This document shows, in pieces, positions 1-9,201 of a DNA stretch of 64,000 nt (position 1 is its first letter; each line of letters starts with the position of its first letter). Location: NCBI RefSeq assembly GCF_900104265.1, contig NZ_FNJJ01000007.1, positions 227,443-291,442 of the forward strand, given 5' to 3'. Below the pieces are notes generated by a model, which saw nothing but the letters and a program-made list of their open reading frames with translations, did not search any database and had not been told where the DNA came from. Position numbers and translations under genes: made by a program. This DNA is from Ectopseudomonas guguanensis. Its GTDB lineage: Bacteria > Pseudomonadota > Gammaproteobacteria > Pseudomonadales > Pseudomonadaceae.

Positions 1-1
1 G

Positions 2-406
2 CTGGACAAGGTGCTGGAGATCGGCACCGGCTCCGGCTACCAGACCGCCGTGCTGGCGCAGCTGGTGGAGCGGGTGTTCTCGGTCGAACGCATTCAGGTG
101 CTGCAGGACCGCGCCAAGGAGCGCCTGGCCGAACTCAGCCTGCGCAACGTGGTCTTTCGCTGGGGAGATGGTTGGGAAGGCTGGAATGCGCTCGGCCCCT
201 ACAACGGCATCATCGTCACGGCTGCTGCCGCACAGGTGCCGCAGGCCCTGCTCGATCAACTCGCGCCCGGCGGGCGTCTGGTCATCCCGGTCGGCAGCGG
301 CGATGTGCAGCAGTTGCTGCTGATCGTGCGTGAAGAGGATGGTTTCTCCCGTCATGTGCTCGACGCGGTGCGCTTCGTGCCGCTACTCAACGGGCCACTG
401 GCCTGA
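2..406 (+). CDS. pcm: Protein-L-isoaspartate O-methyltransferase, C-terminal part (5' end outside window)
   Basis: The frame is open from the first bases of the window and ends at TGA 404-406, so only the C-terminal 134 residues are visible. They open with the SAM-binding motif I ([15 protein letters not shown]) and continue through the Rossmann fold to a typical Pcm tail (GRLVIPVGS, then QQLLLI). The enzyme repairs isoaspartyl residues in aged proteins using S-adenosylmethionine. In gammaproteobacteria pcm commonly lies just upstream of nlpD-rpoS, as here, with the DUF368 gene between. The N-terminal catalytic region is not in the window, so its integrity cannot be judged. Confidence 0.93.
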   Translation: MDKVLEIGTGSGYQTAVLAQLVERVFSVERIQVLQDRAKERLAELSLRNVVFRWGDGWEGWNALGPYNGIIVTAAAAQVPQALLDQLAPGGRLVIPVGSGDVQQLLLIVREEDGFSRHVLDAVRFVPLLNGPLA

Positions 407-431
407 CCGCTGTATCGCTCTGGAAGGATCC

Positions 432-1370
432 ATGAAGAAATATTTCCTGCTCTACGCCAAGGGCATGGCCATGGGCGCTGCCGATGTCGTGCCCGGTGTT
501 TCCGGCGGCACCATCGCCTTCATCAGCGGCATCTATGACGAGCTGCTGCGCTCCATCGCCAGCATTCCCGAGGCGCTCATGCTGCTGTTGCACGGCCGCA
601 TCAAGGACGCCTGGCAGATGGCCAATGCGACCTTTCTGCTGGTGCTGTTCAGCGGCATAGTGACCAGCATCCTTACGCTCGCCCGCGTCATCACTTATCT
701 GCTGCATCATCATCCGATTCCGGTTTGGTCGTTCTTCTTCGGCCTGATTCTGGTGTCCACCTATCTGGTAGGGCGCGAAATCGGGCGGTGGAACTGGAGC
801 CGGGGGGTGAGCTTCGTGCTCGGTCTGGCCTTGGCCTACTGGATCACCGTCGCGGCACCCATGCAGTGGGGCAGCGACCTGCCGACCCTGTTCCTGGCTG
901 GTGCCATCGCCATTTGCGCCATGATTCTGCCGGGTATCTCGGGCAGCTTCATCCTGCTGCTGCTCGGTCTGTACTCGGTGGTGCTGGGGGCGGTGAAGGA
1001 CCTCAACCTGCTGGTTCTGGCTGTTTTCGCCAGCGGCTGCCTGGTCGGCCTGCTCAGCTTCGCGCGCCTGCTCAGCTGGCTGCTGTCGCGCTGGCGGGAT
1101 CTCAGCCTGGCGTTTCTCTGCGGCCTGATGCTCGGCTCGCTGAACAAGGTCTGGCCCTGGAAGGAAACGCTGACCTGGCGTATCGACAGCAAGGGCGAGC
1201 AGGTGCCGCTGTTGCAGAACAACCTGCTGCCGGGGCAATTCGCCGATATCAGCGGCCAGGATCCACAACTGTTGTTTGCCGTGGTGCTGGCAATAGGCGG
1301 TATCGTTTTGGTGCTGGGCCTGGAGTGGCTGGCAGGTCGTCGGCCGGTCGATAATGGCCGAACGGAATAA
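432..1370 (+). CDS. DUF368 family polytopic membrane protein (PopT-like, candidate undecaprenyl-phosphate translocase)
   Basis: 312 residues starting MKKYFLLYAKGMAMGAADVVPGVSGGT; the ATG at 432 follows a GGAAGGA ribosome binding site and lies 26 bp after pcm, so the two are probably co-transcribed. The protein is almost entirely hydrophobic with about eight membrane segments. Two related glycine/proline motifs, VVPGVSGGT near residue 21 and ILPGISGSF near 165, suggest an internal duplication with inverted halves. DUF368 proteins, with DedA proteins, have been linked to recycling of the lipid carrier undecaprenyl phosphate across the inner membrane; assigning that role here is inference from family. 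A longer open frame begins at 330 inside pcm but has no support. Confidence 0.85.
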   Translation: MKKYFLLYAKGMAMGAADVVPGVSGGTIAFISGIYDELLRSIASIPEALMLLLHGRIKDAWQMANATFLLVLFSGIVTSILTLARVITYLLHHHPIPVWSFFFGLILVSTYLVGREIGRWNWSRGVSFVLGLALAYWITVAAPMQWGSDLPTLFLAGAIAICAMILPGISGSFILLLLGLYSVVLGAVKDLNLLVLAVFASGCLVGLLSFARLLSWLLSRWRDLSLAFLCGLMLGSLNKVWPWKETLTWRIDSKGEQVPLLQNNLLPGQFADISGQDPQLLFAVVLAIGGIVLVLGLEWLAGRRPVDNGRTE

Positions 1371-1418
1371 TTGCGCCACAATAGGCGCCGTACTCGGAAT
1401 CGTTCAGGGAGCAGTTGG

Positions 1419-2300
1419 GTGAGTTGCACCGTCCTTCACGTGCTAGTGCGCGCAGTCGCCGTCTTTCGCCTGCCGCTCGCCATGCTTGCCGCTTCGGCGT
1501 TGGCCGGTTGCGCCAGTTCGCCGCCAGGTGGCGTGCAGGTGGTCGATCGCGGGCACAATCAGGGGCGTGCTCCGGTCGTGCAGCGTCAGCCCGTACGCGA
1601 CGGTCACTATGTCGTGCAGCGCGGCGATACCCTCTATTCCATTGCCTTTCGTTTCGGCTGGGACTGGAAGGCCCTGGCTGCCCACAATGGCTTGCGCGAC
1701 CCGTACATCATTCGCGTTGGCCAGACGATCCGTTTCGACAATCGCCCGATAGGCAGCAGCCAGCCGGCGGTGGCCTCTGCGCCGCCGGTGACCACTTCGC
1801 CCGTCGTTACCCAGCCGGCACAGAACCGCCCGCCAGTTGCCGTCACGGCCCCGCCTGCCACTCAGCCTGCGCGGCCACCCGTCGCCAACACGCCGGCGAC
1901 CACGCCGGTGACCCCGGTAACCCGCTCTGCCACCGGTTGGTCCTGGCCCACTCAGGGCACGGTGATCAGCCGTTTTTCCTCAAACGGTAGTTTGAATAAA
2001 GGCATTGATATCGCCGGGGAATTAGGACAGCCTGTTTTAGCTGCGTCTGACGGATCAGTGGTATACGCCGGGAGTGGTTTGCGGGGCTACGGCGAGTTGA
2101 TCATCATCAAACACAGCGACACCTACGTAAGTGCTTACGGTCATAACCGCAGGTTGTTGGTACGGGAGGGGCAGCAGGTCAAAGCCGGGCAAAGCATTGC
2201 CGAAATGGGTTCCACAGGGGCCGACCGGGTGAAGCTGCACTTCGAGATTCGCCGCCAAGGTAAACCTGTCGATCCGCTGCAATATCTGCCACGTCGTTGA
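1419..2300 (+). CDS. nlpD: Lipoprotein NlpD: LysM plus degenerate M23/LytM domain, amidase activator
   Basis: 293 residues from a GTG at 1419, chosen because CAGGGA stands 8 bases upstream and the resulting signal peptide ends in the lipobox LAGC near residue 31. A LysM domain (YVVQRGDTLYSIAFRFGWDW) at about 63-110 binds peptidoglycan. A Pro/Thr-rich linker at about 118-175 leads to a C-terminal LytM domain. The catalytic positions are altered (NKGIDIAG instead of HxGxD, and VKLHFEIR instead of HLHFE), as in other NlpD proteins, so it should activate an amidase (AmiC type) rather than cut the wall itself. The gene also carries the upstream region of rpoS: residues near 190-210 are encoded by an AT-rich segment with rare TTA codons that overlaps a PsrA-type site. 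Confidence 0.93.
   Translation: MSCTVLHVLVRAVAVFRLPLAMLAASALAGCASSPPGGVQVVDRGHNQGRAPVVQRQPVRDGHYVVQRGDTLYSIAFRFGWDWKALAAHNGLRDPYIIRVGQTIRFDNRPIGSSQPAVASAPPVTTSPVVTQPAQNRPPVAVTAPPATQPARPPVANTPATTPVTPVTRSATGWSWPTQGTVISRFSSNGSLNKGIDIAGELGQPVLAASDGSVVYAGSGLRGYGELIIIKHSDTYVSAYGHNRRLLVREGQQVKAGQSIAEMGSTGADRVKLHFEIRRQGKPVDPLQYLPRR
1981..1994. promoter_or_regulatory. PsrA-type operator for rpoS, inside nlpD
   Basis: The sequence CAAAC-GGTA-GTTTG is a perfect inverted repeat fitting the published PsrA motif (C/G)AAAC-N2-4-GTTT(G/C). It lies about 408 bp upstream of the rpoS start codon, inside nlpD, where the main rpoS promoter sits in other pseudomonads. The surrounding bases 1980-2045 are distinctly AT-richer than the rest of nlpD. 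PsrA is a TetR-family regulator that activates rpoS in this genus. The match is seen; the function is inference. Confidence 0.75.
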
Positions 2301-2401
2301 TCCGTCGCTGACCCGTTCCATCACGTAGGAGGGACGGGCTCAGGTGTGGCCAGGACGGTTCCGCCAGAGCCTGTTGTCGAACTCAGCTAAGGACAACAAC
2401 A

Positions 2402-3409
2402 ATGGCTCTCATCAAAAAAGAAGCGCCGGAGTTTGACGTCGACGATGAGCTGCTCCTGATGGAGCCTGGCATCGTTTTCGGCGAGGTTCAGGGCGATGAC
2501 GTAGAGGCACCGGCCGTACGTACCAAGGCCAAGAGCGCCACACCCTCCAAGCAGCACAAATACATCGACTACACCCGGGCGCTCGACGCCACTCAGCTTT
2601 ACCTCAACGAAATCGGTTTTTCCCCACTGCTGACTCCCGAAGAGGAGGTCCACTTCGCGCGCCTGGCGCAGAAGGGCGATCCTGCCGGGCGCAAGCGCAT
2701 GATCGAGAGCAACCTGCGTCTGGTGGTGAAAATCGCCCGGCGTTACGTCAATCGTGGCCTTTCCCTGCTCGATCTGATCGAGGAGGGCAACCTGGGCCTG
2801 ATTCGTGCCGTCGAGAAGTTCGATCCGGAGCGGGGGTTCCGTTTTTCGACTTATGCAACCTGGTGGATTCGCCAGACCATCGAACGCGCCATCATGAACC
2901 AGACGCGAACCATCCGTCTGCCGATTCATGTGGTCAAGGAACTCAACGTCTACCTGCGTGCGGCGCGTGAACTGACCCAGAAACTCGACCACGAGCCTTC
3001 CGCGGAAGAAATTGCCAACCTGCTGGAAAAACCGGTGGGTGAGGTCAAGCGCATGCTCGGCCTCAATGAACGGGTGTCCTCGGTAGACGTCTCGCTCGGC
3101 CCGGATTCGGACAAGACCCTGCTCGACACCCTGACCGACGACCGGCCGACCGATCCCTGTGAGCTGTTGCAGGACGATGACCTGTCACAGAGCATCGACC
3201 AGTGGCTGTCGGACCTGACCGATAAACAGCGCGAAGTCGTCGTGCGTCGCTTCGGCCTGCGCGGGCACGAGAGCTGTACCCTGGAGGAAGTGGGGCAGGA
3301 GATCGGCCTGACCCGCGAGCGCGTGCGGCAGATTCAGGTCGAGGCGCTCAAGCGCCTACGCGAGATCCTGGAAAAGAACGGCCTGTCCAGCGATGCCTTG
3401 TTCCAGTAG
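2402..3409 (+). CDS. rpoS: RNA polymerase sigma factor RpoS (sigma 38)
   Basis: 335 residues, the usual length in Pseudomonas, starting [23 protein letters not shown]. Region 1.2 ([20 protein letters not shown]) is near residue 60, region 2 ([29 protein letters not shown], then [17 protein letters not shown]) spans about 110-175, and region 4 ends with the helix-turn-helix [28 protein letters not shown]. It directs transcription in stationary phase and general stress. The leader from nlpD to the ATG is about 100 bp, with AAGGACAACAAC just before the start. A terminator follows directly, and the Gac/Rsm sRNA rsmZ lies downstream. Confidence 0.97.
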   Translation: MALIKKEAPEFDVDDELLLMEPGIVFGEVQGDDVEAPAVRTKAKSATPSKQHKYIDYTRALDATQLYLNEIGFSPLLTPEEEVHFARLAQKGDPAGRKRMIESNLRLVVKIARRYVNRGLSLLDLIEEGNLGLIRAVEKFDPERGFRFSTYATWWIRQTIERAIMNQTRTIRLPIHVVKELNVYLRAARELTQKLDHEPSAEEIANLLEKPVGEVKRMLGLNERVSSVDVSLGPDSDKTLLDTLTDDRPTDPCELLQDDDLSQSIDQWLSDLTDKQREVVVRRFGLRGHESCTLEEVGQEIGLTRERVRQIQVEALKRLREILEKNGLSSDALFQ

Positions 3410-3427
3410 TTCGATTTCCTGATCAGC

Positions 3428-3451
3428 AACCCGGCTTCGGCCGGGTTTTTT
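3428..3451 (+). terminator. Intrinsic terminator of rpoS
   Basis: AACCCGGC-ttc-GCCGGGTT is followed by a run of T, 19 bp after the rpoS stop codon. Confidence 0.85.
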
Positions 3452-3462
3452 ATGCGCGGTCA

Positions 3463-3480
3463 TGTAAGTCATTGCTTACA
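3463..3480. promoter_or_regulatory. GacA upstream activating sequence for rsmZ
   Basis: TGTAAG-TCATTG-CTTACA is an exact match to the GacA box TGTAAG-N6-CTTACA. Its centre is about 185 bp upstream of the deduced rsmZ start, the distance typical of Pseudomonas rsmZ. The DNA between the box and the promoter is AT-rich, which in relatives is bound by MvaT/MvaU; that part is inference. Confidence 0.93.
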
Positions 3481-3618
3481 GATGCTGTCAGTGTTCGTGC
3501 TGGATGCTTGGGGGATATCCTGCTTTCTTATCCGCTTAATCTATTAAGTTTCTGTTTTTCAATGACTTTTAAAAAGTGGCAGATTGAGTGTGAACCCTTT
3601 TCGGGCAATTCACTCGGG

Positions 3619-3646
3619 TTGTATTGGATGCTGCAGCGGCTAATAT
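3619..3646 (+). promoter_or_regulatory. Core promoter of rsmZ
   Basis: TTGTAT (3619-3624), a 16-bp spacer and TAATAT (3641-3646) form a sigma-70-like promoter that would start RNA near 3653-3656. Confidence 0.7.
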
Positions 3647-3655
3647 CGATTCCGT

Positions 3656-3785
3656 GCTCAGGGACAAGCACAGGTCATCAGGATGATGATCAGGACTATC
3701 GCAAGACGCGATCCATCAGGACGATGAGTTGGGAAACAAAGGGATTAGGGAATAAAAGCGGGCGGCGCAAGCCGCCCCTTTTTTT
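3656..3785 (+). ncRNA. rsmZ: Regulatory small RNA RsmZ (sequesters RsmA/CsrA proteins)
   Basis: About 130 nt lie between a core promoter and a strong terminator, in the conserved position between rpoS and fdxA. The RNA carries repeated GGA motifs, many in predicted loops: CAGGGAC, TCAGGATGATGATCAGGAC, CATCAGGACGATG, and the paired GGGATTAGGGAAT near the 3' end. This fits RsmZ, which titrates RsmA-family translational repressors when the GacS/GacA system is active. The terminator stem GGGCGGC-gcaa-GCCGCCC is at 3760-3777 and T residues run to 3785. The exact 5' end is deduced from the promoter and not proven. No protein is encoded, although a short frame crosses the locus. Confidence 0.9.
3760..3785 (+). 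terminator. Intrinsic terminator of rsmZ
   Basis: A 7-bp G+C stem with a GCAA loop is followed by CTTTTTTT. Confidence 0.88.
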
Positions 3786-3850
3786 GTCTGCGATTTCCGA
3801 AGGCGAGTCTTCGCGCTCGCGCAAGCGCTGAAAGATCCCCGTGCAGAAAC

Positions 3851-3876
3851 GAAAAGACCCGCGCTTGGCGGGTCTT
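3851..3876 (-). terminator. Intrinsic terminator of fdxA
   Basis: AAGACCCGC and GCGGGTCTT form a 9-bp stem with a 5-base loop. On the minus strand it ends in TCTTTTC, 17 bp past the fdxA stop. Confidence 0.75.
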
Positions 3877-3892
3877 CGTGTTTCTGGCGAGC

Positions 3893-4216
3893 CTAGCGCT
3901 CCAGATACTGCAGCTTGTCCTTCACGCCGTCCCATTCTTCGGCGTCCGGCAGTGCTTCCTTCTTCTCGGTGATGTTCGGCCAGACTTCCGCCAGGTCGGC
4001 GTTGAGCTCAATGTATTCCTGCATGTCCTCCGGTACTTCATCCTCGGAGAAGATCGCCTGAGCCGGGCACTCGGGTTCGCACAGGGCGCAATCGATGCAC
4101 TCGTCCGGGTGGATCACCAGGAAATTCGGGCCTTCATAGAAGCAGTCAACCGGGCAGACTTCCACGCAGTCGGTGTATTTGCATTTGACGCAGTTGTCGG
4201 TAACGACGAAGGTCAT
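3893..4216 (-). CDS. fdxA: Seven-iron ferredoxin (3Fe-4S plus 4Fe-4S)
   Basis: 107 residues beginning [29 protein letters not shown]. Two cysteine clusters are visible: [14 protein letters not shown] near residue 9 and [12 protein letters not shown] near residue 40. This is the Azotobacter FdI-like arrangement, with one 3Fe-4S and one 4Fe-4S centre. The acidic C-terminal extension (residues about 58-107) is typical of this family. It is a small soluble electron carrier; its partner enzyme is not indicated by the neighbours. The gene lies between rsmZ and mutS, facing away from rsmZ, as is usual in Pseudomonas. Confidence 0.95.
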   Translation of the reverse strand: MTFVVTDNCVKCKYTDCVEVCPVDCFYEGPNFLVIHPDECIDCALCEPECPAQAIFSEDEVPEDMQEYIELNADLAEVWPNITEKKEALPDAEEWDGVKDKLQYLER

Positions 4217-4355
4217 GTCTGATTCTCTCCTCGGGCGGCGGCCTGGACCCTTTCTGCGAAGGGCTGCCAGGCGCTCGGTCTATGGCCGCGGCTCAGGCTG
4301 TAAACCGGGCGGTCGTAAAATTGCGCGCGATTCTAGCAGCTTGTTGTAGTGAGCG

Positions 4356-6923
4356 TTAGATCTGCGTCTTCCAGGTATATAACAGCTCCAGCGCCTTGCG
4401 GGGAGTCAGATCATCCGGGTTGATCTTGTGCAATTGCTCTATCAACGGGTGCGGCACGCTGGCGAACAGGTCGCTTTGCATCGGCACCTGCGGTTGGCCA
4501 GGCGTCTGTCGCGGCAGATCGTGCGGCAGGCTGGTGGCTTCCAGGCGCGCCAAATGCTCGCGCGCCCGGCTGATCACGCTGCCCGGCACGCCTGCCAGTT
4601 GCGCCACCGCCAGGCCGTAGCTCTGGCTCGCCGGCCCGGGCTGGACGTGGTGGAGGAAAACGATGCGCTCGTTGTGCTCGGTGGCCGAGAGGTGCACGTT
4701 GGCCACCACCGGTTCGCTTTCCGGCAGCACCGTCAGTTCGAAATAGTGGGTGGCGAACAGGGTGAAGGCGCGCAGGCGCGCCAGATGCTCGGCCGCCGAC
4801 CAGGCCAGTGACAGGCCGTCGAAGGTGCTGGTTCCACGACCGACTTCGTCCATCAGCACCAGGCTGCGCTCGCTGGCGTTGTGCAGGATATTGGCAGTTT
4901 CGCTCATCTCCACCATGAAGGTGGAACGGCCGCCGGCCAGGTCGTCCGAGGAACCGATACGGGTGAAGATGCGATCGACCAGCGACAGCTCGCAGGCTGC
5001 GGCCGGGACGAAACTGCCGATATGGGCCAGCAGCACGATCAGGGCGGTCTGGCGCATGTAGGTGGATTTACCGCCCATGTTCGGCCCTGTAATGATCAGC
5101 ATGCGGCGGTTGTCGTCCAGGTCCAGGTCGTTGGCCACGAAGGGCGTGGTCAGCACCTGCTCGACCACCGGGTGGCGCCCCTGGTCGATGCGCATGCACG
5201 GCTCGTCGACGAAACGTGGGCGGTTCAGGTCCAGGTTCAGCGCGCGTTCGGCCAGGTTGCTCAGCACGTCCAGTTCGGCCAGGGCCGCGGCGCTGTCCTG
5301 CAACGGGGCGAGGTGACCGATCAGGCGTTCGAGCAGCTCGTCGTAGAGCATCTTCTCGCGCGCCAGGGCGCGGCTCTTGGCCGACAGCGCCTTGTCTTCG
5401 AACTCCTTCAGTTCGGGTGTGATGAAGCGCTCGGCGCCCTTGAGCGTCTGCCGGCGGATGTAGTCGGCCGGCGCCGATTCGGCCTGCTTGGTCGGCAGCT
5501 CGATGAAATAGCCGTGCACGCGGTTGTAGCCGACCTTGAGGTTGGCCAGACCGGTGCGGGCTTTCTCGCGCGCTTCCAGATCCATGAGGAACTGGCCGGC
5601 GTTTTCGCTCATTGCCTGCAGCTCGTCAAGTTCGGCGTCATAGCCGGTCTTCAACACGCCGCCGTCGCGGATCACCGCGGGCGGGTTGTCGATGATGGCG
5701 CGGGCCAGCAGGTCGGCCAGTTCCGGGTAGGTGGCGACGGTGGTGGCCAGCTGCTGCAGGTGTGGCGTGTCCAGCGTGGTCATCGCCTGCTGCAGTTCGG
5801 GCAGCGCGGCCAGGGCGTCGCGCAGGCGTGCCAGGTCGCGTGGGCGCGCATTGCGCAGGCCGATACGGGCAAGGATGCGCTCCAGATCGCCGATTTCCTT
5901 GAGCTGCGGTTGCAGTGTCTCGAAGCGATAACCGTCGAGCAGGCAGGCGATGGCGTCCTGGCGCGCCTCGAGCACCGCGCGATCGCGCAGCGGGCGGTTC
6001 AGCCAGCGACCGAGCAGACGGCTGGCCATGGCGGTCTGGCAGCGGTCCATGACCGATTGCAGGGTGTTGTCGCGGCCGCCGGAGAGGTTGATGTCCAGCT
6101 CCAGGTTGCGGCGGCTGGCGCCGTCGAGGATGACCGTATCGTCCAGGCGCTCGTGACGCAGGCTGCGCAGGTGCGGCAGGGCGGTGCGCTGGGTCTCCTT
6201 GGCGTAACCCAGCAGGCAGCCGGCGGCGCCGATGGCCAGGGTCAGGTTCTCGCAGCCGAAGCCTTTCAGGTCCTGGGTGCCGAACTGCTGGCACAGGCTC
6301 TTGAAGGCACTGTCGCGGTCGAAATCCCAGGGTGCGCGACGGCGTGAGCCCTTGCGCTTCTCGGCCGGCAGGCCCTGCGGCCAGTCGTCCGGGATCAGCA
6401 GTTCGGCGGGGTTCAGACGTTCCAGTTCGGCCAGCAGGTTTTCCCAGCCCTTGATCTCCTGCACGCTGAAACGGCCGCTGGTGATGTCCAGCACGGCCAG
6501 GCCGAACAGGCGTTCGTCACCGAGCACGGCGGCCAGCAGGTTGTCGCGGTGCTCGTCGAGCAGGGCTTCGTCGCTGATGGTGCCGGGGGTGATGATGCGC
6601 ACCACCTGGCGCTCCACCGGGCCCTTGCTGGTGGCCGGGTCGCCGATCTGCTCGCAGATCACCACCGACTCGCCCAGCTTGACCAGCTTGGCCAGGTAGC
6701 CTTCGACCGAATGGAAGGGAATGCCGCACATGGGGATCGACTGGCCGGCCGACTGGCCGCGGGCGGTCAGGGTGATGTCCAGCAGCTTGGCTGCCTTCTT
6801 CGCGTCTTCGTAGAAAATCTCGTAGAAGTCACCCATGCGATAGAACATCAACTGGTCCGGGTGCTGATTCTTCAGCTTCCAGTACTGCTGCATCATCGGG
6901 GTGTGGGCGGAGAGATCGGTCAT
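4356..6923 (-). CDS. mutS: DNA mismatch repair protein MutS
   Basis: 855 residues starting [23 protein letters not shown]. The mismatch-reading Phe-x-Glu motif appears as GDFYEIF near residue 36. The Walker A site [13 protein letters not shown] is near residue 615, followed by the Walker B region [15 protein letters not shown] and the signature helix. Length and ends match Pseudomonas MutS. It recognises base mismatches and recruits MutL. The start at 6923 was chosen by family alignment; the open frame continues far upstream antisense to recA, which is not coding. The gene is divergent from cinA with 171 bp between. Confidence 0.97.
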   Translation of the reverse strand: MTDLSAHTPMMQQYWKLKNQHPDQLMFYRMGDFYEIFYEDAKKAAKLLDITLTARGQSAGQSIPMCGIPFHSVEGYLAKLVKLGESVVICEQIGDPATSKGPVERQVVRIITPGTISDEALLDEHRDNLLAAVLGDERLFGLAVLDITSGRFSVQEIKGWENLLAELERLNPAELLIPDDWPQGLPAEKRKGSRRRAPWDFDRDSAFKSLCQQFGTQDLKGFGCENLTLAIGAAGCLLGYAKETQRTALPHLRSLRHERLDDTVILDGASRRNLELDINLSGGRDNTLQSVMDRCQTAMASRLLGRWLNRPLRDRAVLEARQDAIACLLDGYRFETLQPQLKEIGDLERILARIGLRNARPRDLARLRDALAALPELQQAMTTLDTPHLQQLATTVATYPELADLLARAIIDNPPAVIRDGGVLKTGYDAELDELQAMSENAGQFLMDLEAREKARTGLANLKVGYNRVHGYFIELPTKQAESAPADYIRRQTLKGAERFITPELKEFEDKALSAKSRALAREKMLYDELLERLIGHLAPLQDSAAALAELDVLSNLAERALNLDLNRPRFVDEPCMRIDQGRHPVVEQVLTTPFVANDLDLDDNRRMLIITGPNMGGKSTYMRQTALIVLLAHIGSFVPAAACELSLVDRIFTRIGSSDDLAGGRSTFMVEMSETANILHNASERSLVLMDEVGRGTSTFDGLSLAWSAAEHLARLRAFTLFATHYFELTVLPESEPVVANVHLSATEHNERIVFLHHVQPGPASQSYGLAVAQLAGVPGSVISRAREHLARLEATSLPHDLPRQTPGQPQVPMQSDLFASVPHPLIEQLHKINPDDLTPRKALELLYTWKTQI

Positions 6924-7094
6924 GCCGGGCCTTACGTGCGGTGGGTGTGACGAAACGGGGAATCTTCCCATACTTCGCCTATCGCGTGGACCCCGAATCG
7001 TTGGCGATATACGTCGCGGTTGCGCCGTGGGGCATGAGCATTTCCACTGCTCGCGCAAGATGTGTAGGGTGGACGACTCGATAAGGAGGCGAAC

Positions 7095-7595
7095 ATGAAC
7101 AGAATCAGTCAGCTGGCCGAGCAACTTGGCCTGGCGCTGAAGGCGCAGGGCGCTCAGGTCAGCACGGCGGAATCCTGCACCGGGGGCGGCATCGCCGAGG
7201 CGATCACCCGCATACCGGGCAGCTCGGCCTGGTTCGAAGCAGGTTACGTGACCTACTCCAATGTGCAGAAAACCCGGCAGCTGGATGTGTGCGCCGATCT
7301 GTTCGACAGCGTCGGCGCGGTCAGTCGCGAGGTGGTCGAGGCCATGGTACGCGGTGCCCAGGCGCACAGTGGAGCGCGCTACGCGGTTGCCGTCAGTGGC
7401 GTGGCGGGGCCCGATGGTGGCTCGGCGGAAAAACCGGTCGGTACCGTCTGGCTGGCCTGGGGAGATGGCGAGCGTCTTTACAGTGTGCGCAGGCAGTTTT
7501 CCGGCAGCCGCGACGAGGTGCGCCGACAAACGGTCGAGACCGCTCTGGCGGGCCTTCTGCGCCTGTTGGCCGAGGAAAATCCTGCGATGGGGTAG
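7095..7595 (+). CDS. cinA: CinA-family nicotinamide-nucleotide amidohydrolase (PncC)
   Basis: 166 residues starting [19 protein letters not shown], with a strong AAGGAGG site 5 bases before the ATG. This is the single-domain CinA_C form: [28 protein letters not shown] holds the catalytic serine region, and [22 protein letters not shown] is the second family signature. The enzyme deamidates nicotinamide mononucleotide in pyridine nucleotide recycling. It precedes recA by 87 bp in the same orientation, a conserved pairing, but recA has its own LexA-controlled promoter in the gap. Confidence 0.93.
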   Translation: MNRISQLAEQLGLALKAQGAQVSTAESCTGGGIAEAITRIPGSSAWFEAGYVTYSNVQKTRQLDVCADLFDSVGAVSREVVEAMVRGAQAHSGARYAVAVSGVAGPDGGSAEKPVGTVWLAWGDGERLYSVRRQFSGSRDEVRRQTVETALAGLLRLLAEENPAMG

Positions 7596-7604
7596 GCGGA
7601 CGAC

Positions 7605-7638
7605 TTGCCCTGTGGAATAATACTGGCTACTTATACAG
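7605..7638 (+). promoter_or_regulatory. recA promoter with LexA (SOS) box
   Basis: CTG-GCTACTTATA-CAG at 7623-7638 fits the LexA consensus CTG-N10-CAG. A possible -35 element TTGCCC at 7605-7610 places the -10 region (TACTTA, 7628-7633) inside the box, so bound LexA would block polymerase. The site is 45 bp before the recA start. Confidence 0.85.
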
Positions 7639-7682
7639 TTGTTGGCGGCCGCTGAGGCCCTTGTGAATACGTGAGGATGGTA

Positions 7683-8726
7683 ATGGACGAGAACAAGAAG
7701 CGCGCCTTGGCGGCTGCCCTGGGTCAGATCGAGAAGCAGTTCGGCAAGGGCGCCGTCATGCGCATGGGCGATCATGAGCGTCAGGCGATTCCGGCCATCT
7801 CCACCGGCTCGCTGGGTCTGGATATCGCGCTGGGTATTGGCGGCCTGCCGAAAGGCCGTATCGTCGAGATCTACGGGCCGGAATCCTCCGGTAAGACCAC
7901 GCTGACCCTGTCGGTGATCGCCGAAGCGCAGAAGCATGGCGCCACCTGCGCCTTCGTCGATGCCGAGCACGCGCTGGACCCGGATTACGCCGGCAAGCTT
8001 GGCGTCAACGTCGATGACCTGCTGGTATCGCAGCCGGACACCGGCGAGCAGGCCCTGGAAATCACCGACATGCTGGTGCGTTCCAATGCCATCGACGTGA
8101 TCATCGTCGACTCCGTGGCAGCTCTGGTGCCCAAGGCGGAAATCGAAGGCGAGATGGGCGACATGCACGTCGGCCTGCAGGCCCGACTGATGAGCCAGGC
8201 ACTGCGCAAGATCACCGGCAACATCAAGAATGCCAACTGCCTGGTGATCTTCATCAACCAGATCCGCATGAAGATCGGCGTGATGTTCGGCAGCCCGGAA
8301 ACCACCACCGGCGGTAACGCGCTGAAGTTCTACTCCTCGGTTCGTCTGGACATTCGCCGCACCGGTGCGGTGAAGGAAGGCGAGGAAGTGGTGGGCAGCG
8401 AAACCCGCGTTAAGATCGTCAAGAACAAGGTTGCCCCGCCGTTCCGTCAGGCCGAGTTCCAGATCCTCTATGGCAAGGGCATCTACCGTAACGGCGAGAT
8501 CATCGACCTGGGCGTGCAGCAGGGTCTGATCGAGAAATCGGGTGCCTGGTACAGCTATCAGGGCAACAAGATCGGCCAGGGCAAGGCCAATGCCGCCAAG
8601 TTCCTTGAGGACAATCAGGAAGTGGCGCGCGAAATCGAAGGCCAGATTCGCCAGAAGCTGCTGGTCAGCGGCGCTCCGGTCAAGGCCTCCGCCGATGATC
8701 TGGCTGACGCAGAAGTCGATTTCTAA
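7683..8726 (+). CDS. recA: Recombinase RecA
   Basis: 347 residues from the ATG at 7683 ([23 protein letters not shown]), chosen over an in-frame GTG 12 bases upstream because it matches the family start. The Walker A site GPESSGKT is at residues 65-72. [13 protein letters not shown] (Walker B) and the DNA-binding loops ([22 protein letters not shown] and [22 protein letters not shown]) are all present. The C-terminus is acidic ([11 protein letters not shown]). RecA catalyses strand exchange and stimulates LexA cleavage in the SOS response. The gene is followed 9 bp later by recX. Confidence 0.98.
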   Translation: MDENKKRALAAALGQIEKQFGKGAVMRMGDHERQAIPAISTGSLGLDIALGIGGLPKGRIVEIYGPESSGKTTLTLSVIAEAQKHGATCAFVDAEHALDPDYAGKLGVNVDDLLVSQPDTGEQALEITDMLVRSNAIDVIIVDSVAALVPKAEIEGEMGDMHVGLQARLMSQALRKITGNIKNANCLVIFINQIRMKIGVMFGSPETTTGGNALKFYSSVRLDIRRTGAVKEGEEVVGSETRVKIVKNKVAPPFRQAEFQILYGKGIYRNGEIIDLGVQQGLIEKSGAWYSYQGNKIGQGKANAAKFLEDNQEVAREIEGQIRQKLLVSGAPVKASADDLADAEVDF

Positions 8727-8735
8727 GCCCAGCGC

Positions 8736-9197
8736 ATGACCGTCGTACTGGATAATCCGCTCGCCGTCAGGCGAGCGGCCATGGATCTGCTGGCACGACG
8801 TGAACATGGGCGCGTCGAACTGACGCGCAAGCTGCGCAAGCGCGGTGCCCCCGAAGAGCTGATCGAAGCTGCCCTGCAGCGCCTGTCGGAGGAGGGCCTG
8901 CTGTCGGAGGCCCGCTATCTGGAGAGTTTCGTCGCCTATCGGGCTCGTGCCGGTTACGGCCCGCAGCGTATCCGTGAAGAGCTTGGCCAGCGTGGCCTGG
9001 CGCGCAGCGACATCGACCAGGCGCTGCGCGAGAGCGGCATCGACTGGTTCGAGCAGTTGCGTGAAACCTGGCTGCGCAAGTTTTCCGGCCAGCTTCCCGT
9101 CGATGCACGTGAACGTGCCCAGCAGGGCAGGTTTCTGGCGTACCGTGGCTATTCGTTGGAGATGATCGGGCGCTTGTTGCGCGGTTGTGACGAATAG
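8736..9197 (+). CDS. recX: Regulatory protein RecX
   Basis: 153 residues starting [37 protein letters not shown]. It is made of the three-helix repeats typical of RecX ([39 protein letters not shown], then [23 protein letters not shown]). RecX binds RecA filaments and limits their growth. The gene lies 9 bp after recA and is presumably SOS-induced by read-through. Confidence 0.94.
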   Translation: MTVVLDNPLAVRRAAMDLLARREHGRVELTRKLRKRGAPEELIEAALQRLSEEGLLSEARYLESFVAYRARAGYGPQRIREELGQRGLARSDIDQALRESGIDWFEQLRETWLRKFSGQLPVDARERAQQGRFLAYRGYSLEMIGRLLRGCDE

Positions 9198-9201
9198 CTC
9201 G

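Noticed and set aside
3472..3831. 119-codon ORF across the rsmZ locus
   Set aside because: It spans the promoter, sRNA and terminator and has no ribosome binding site or protein features.
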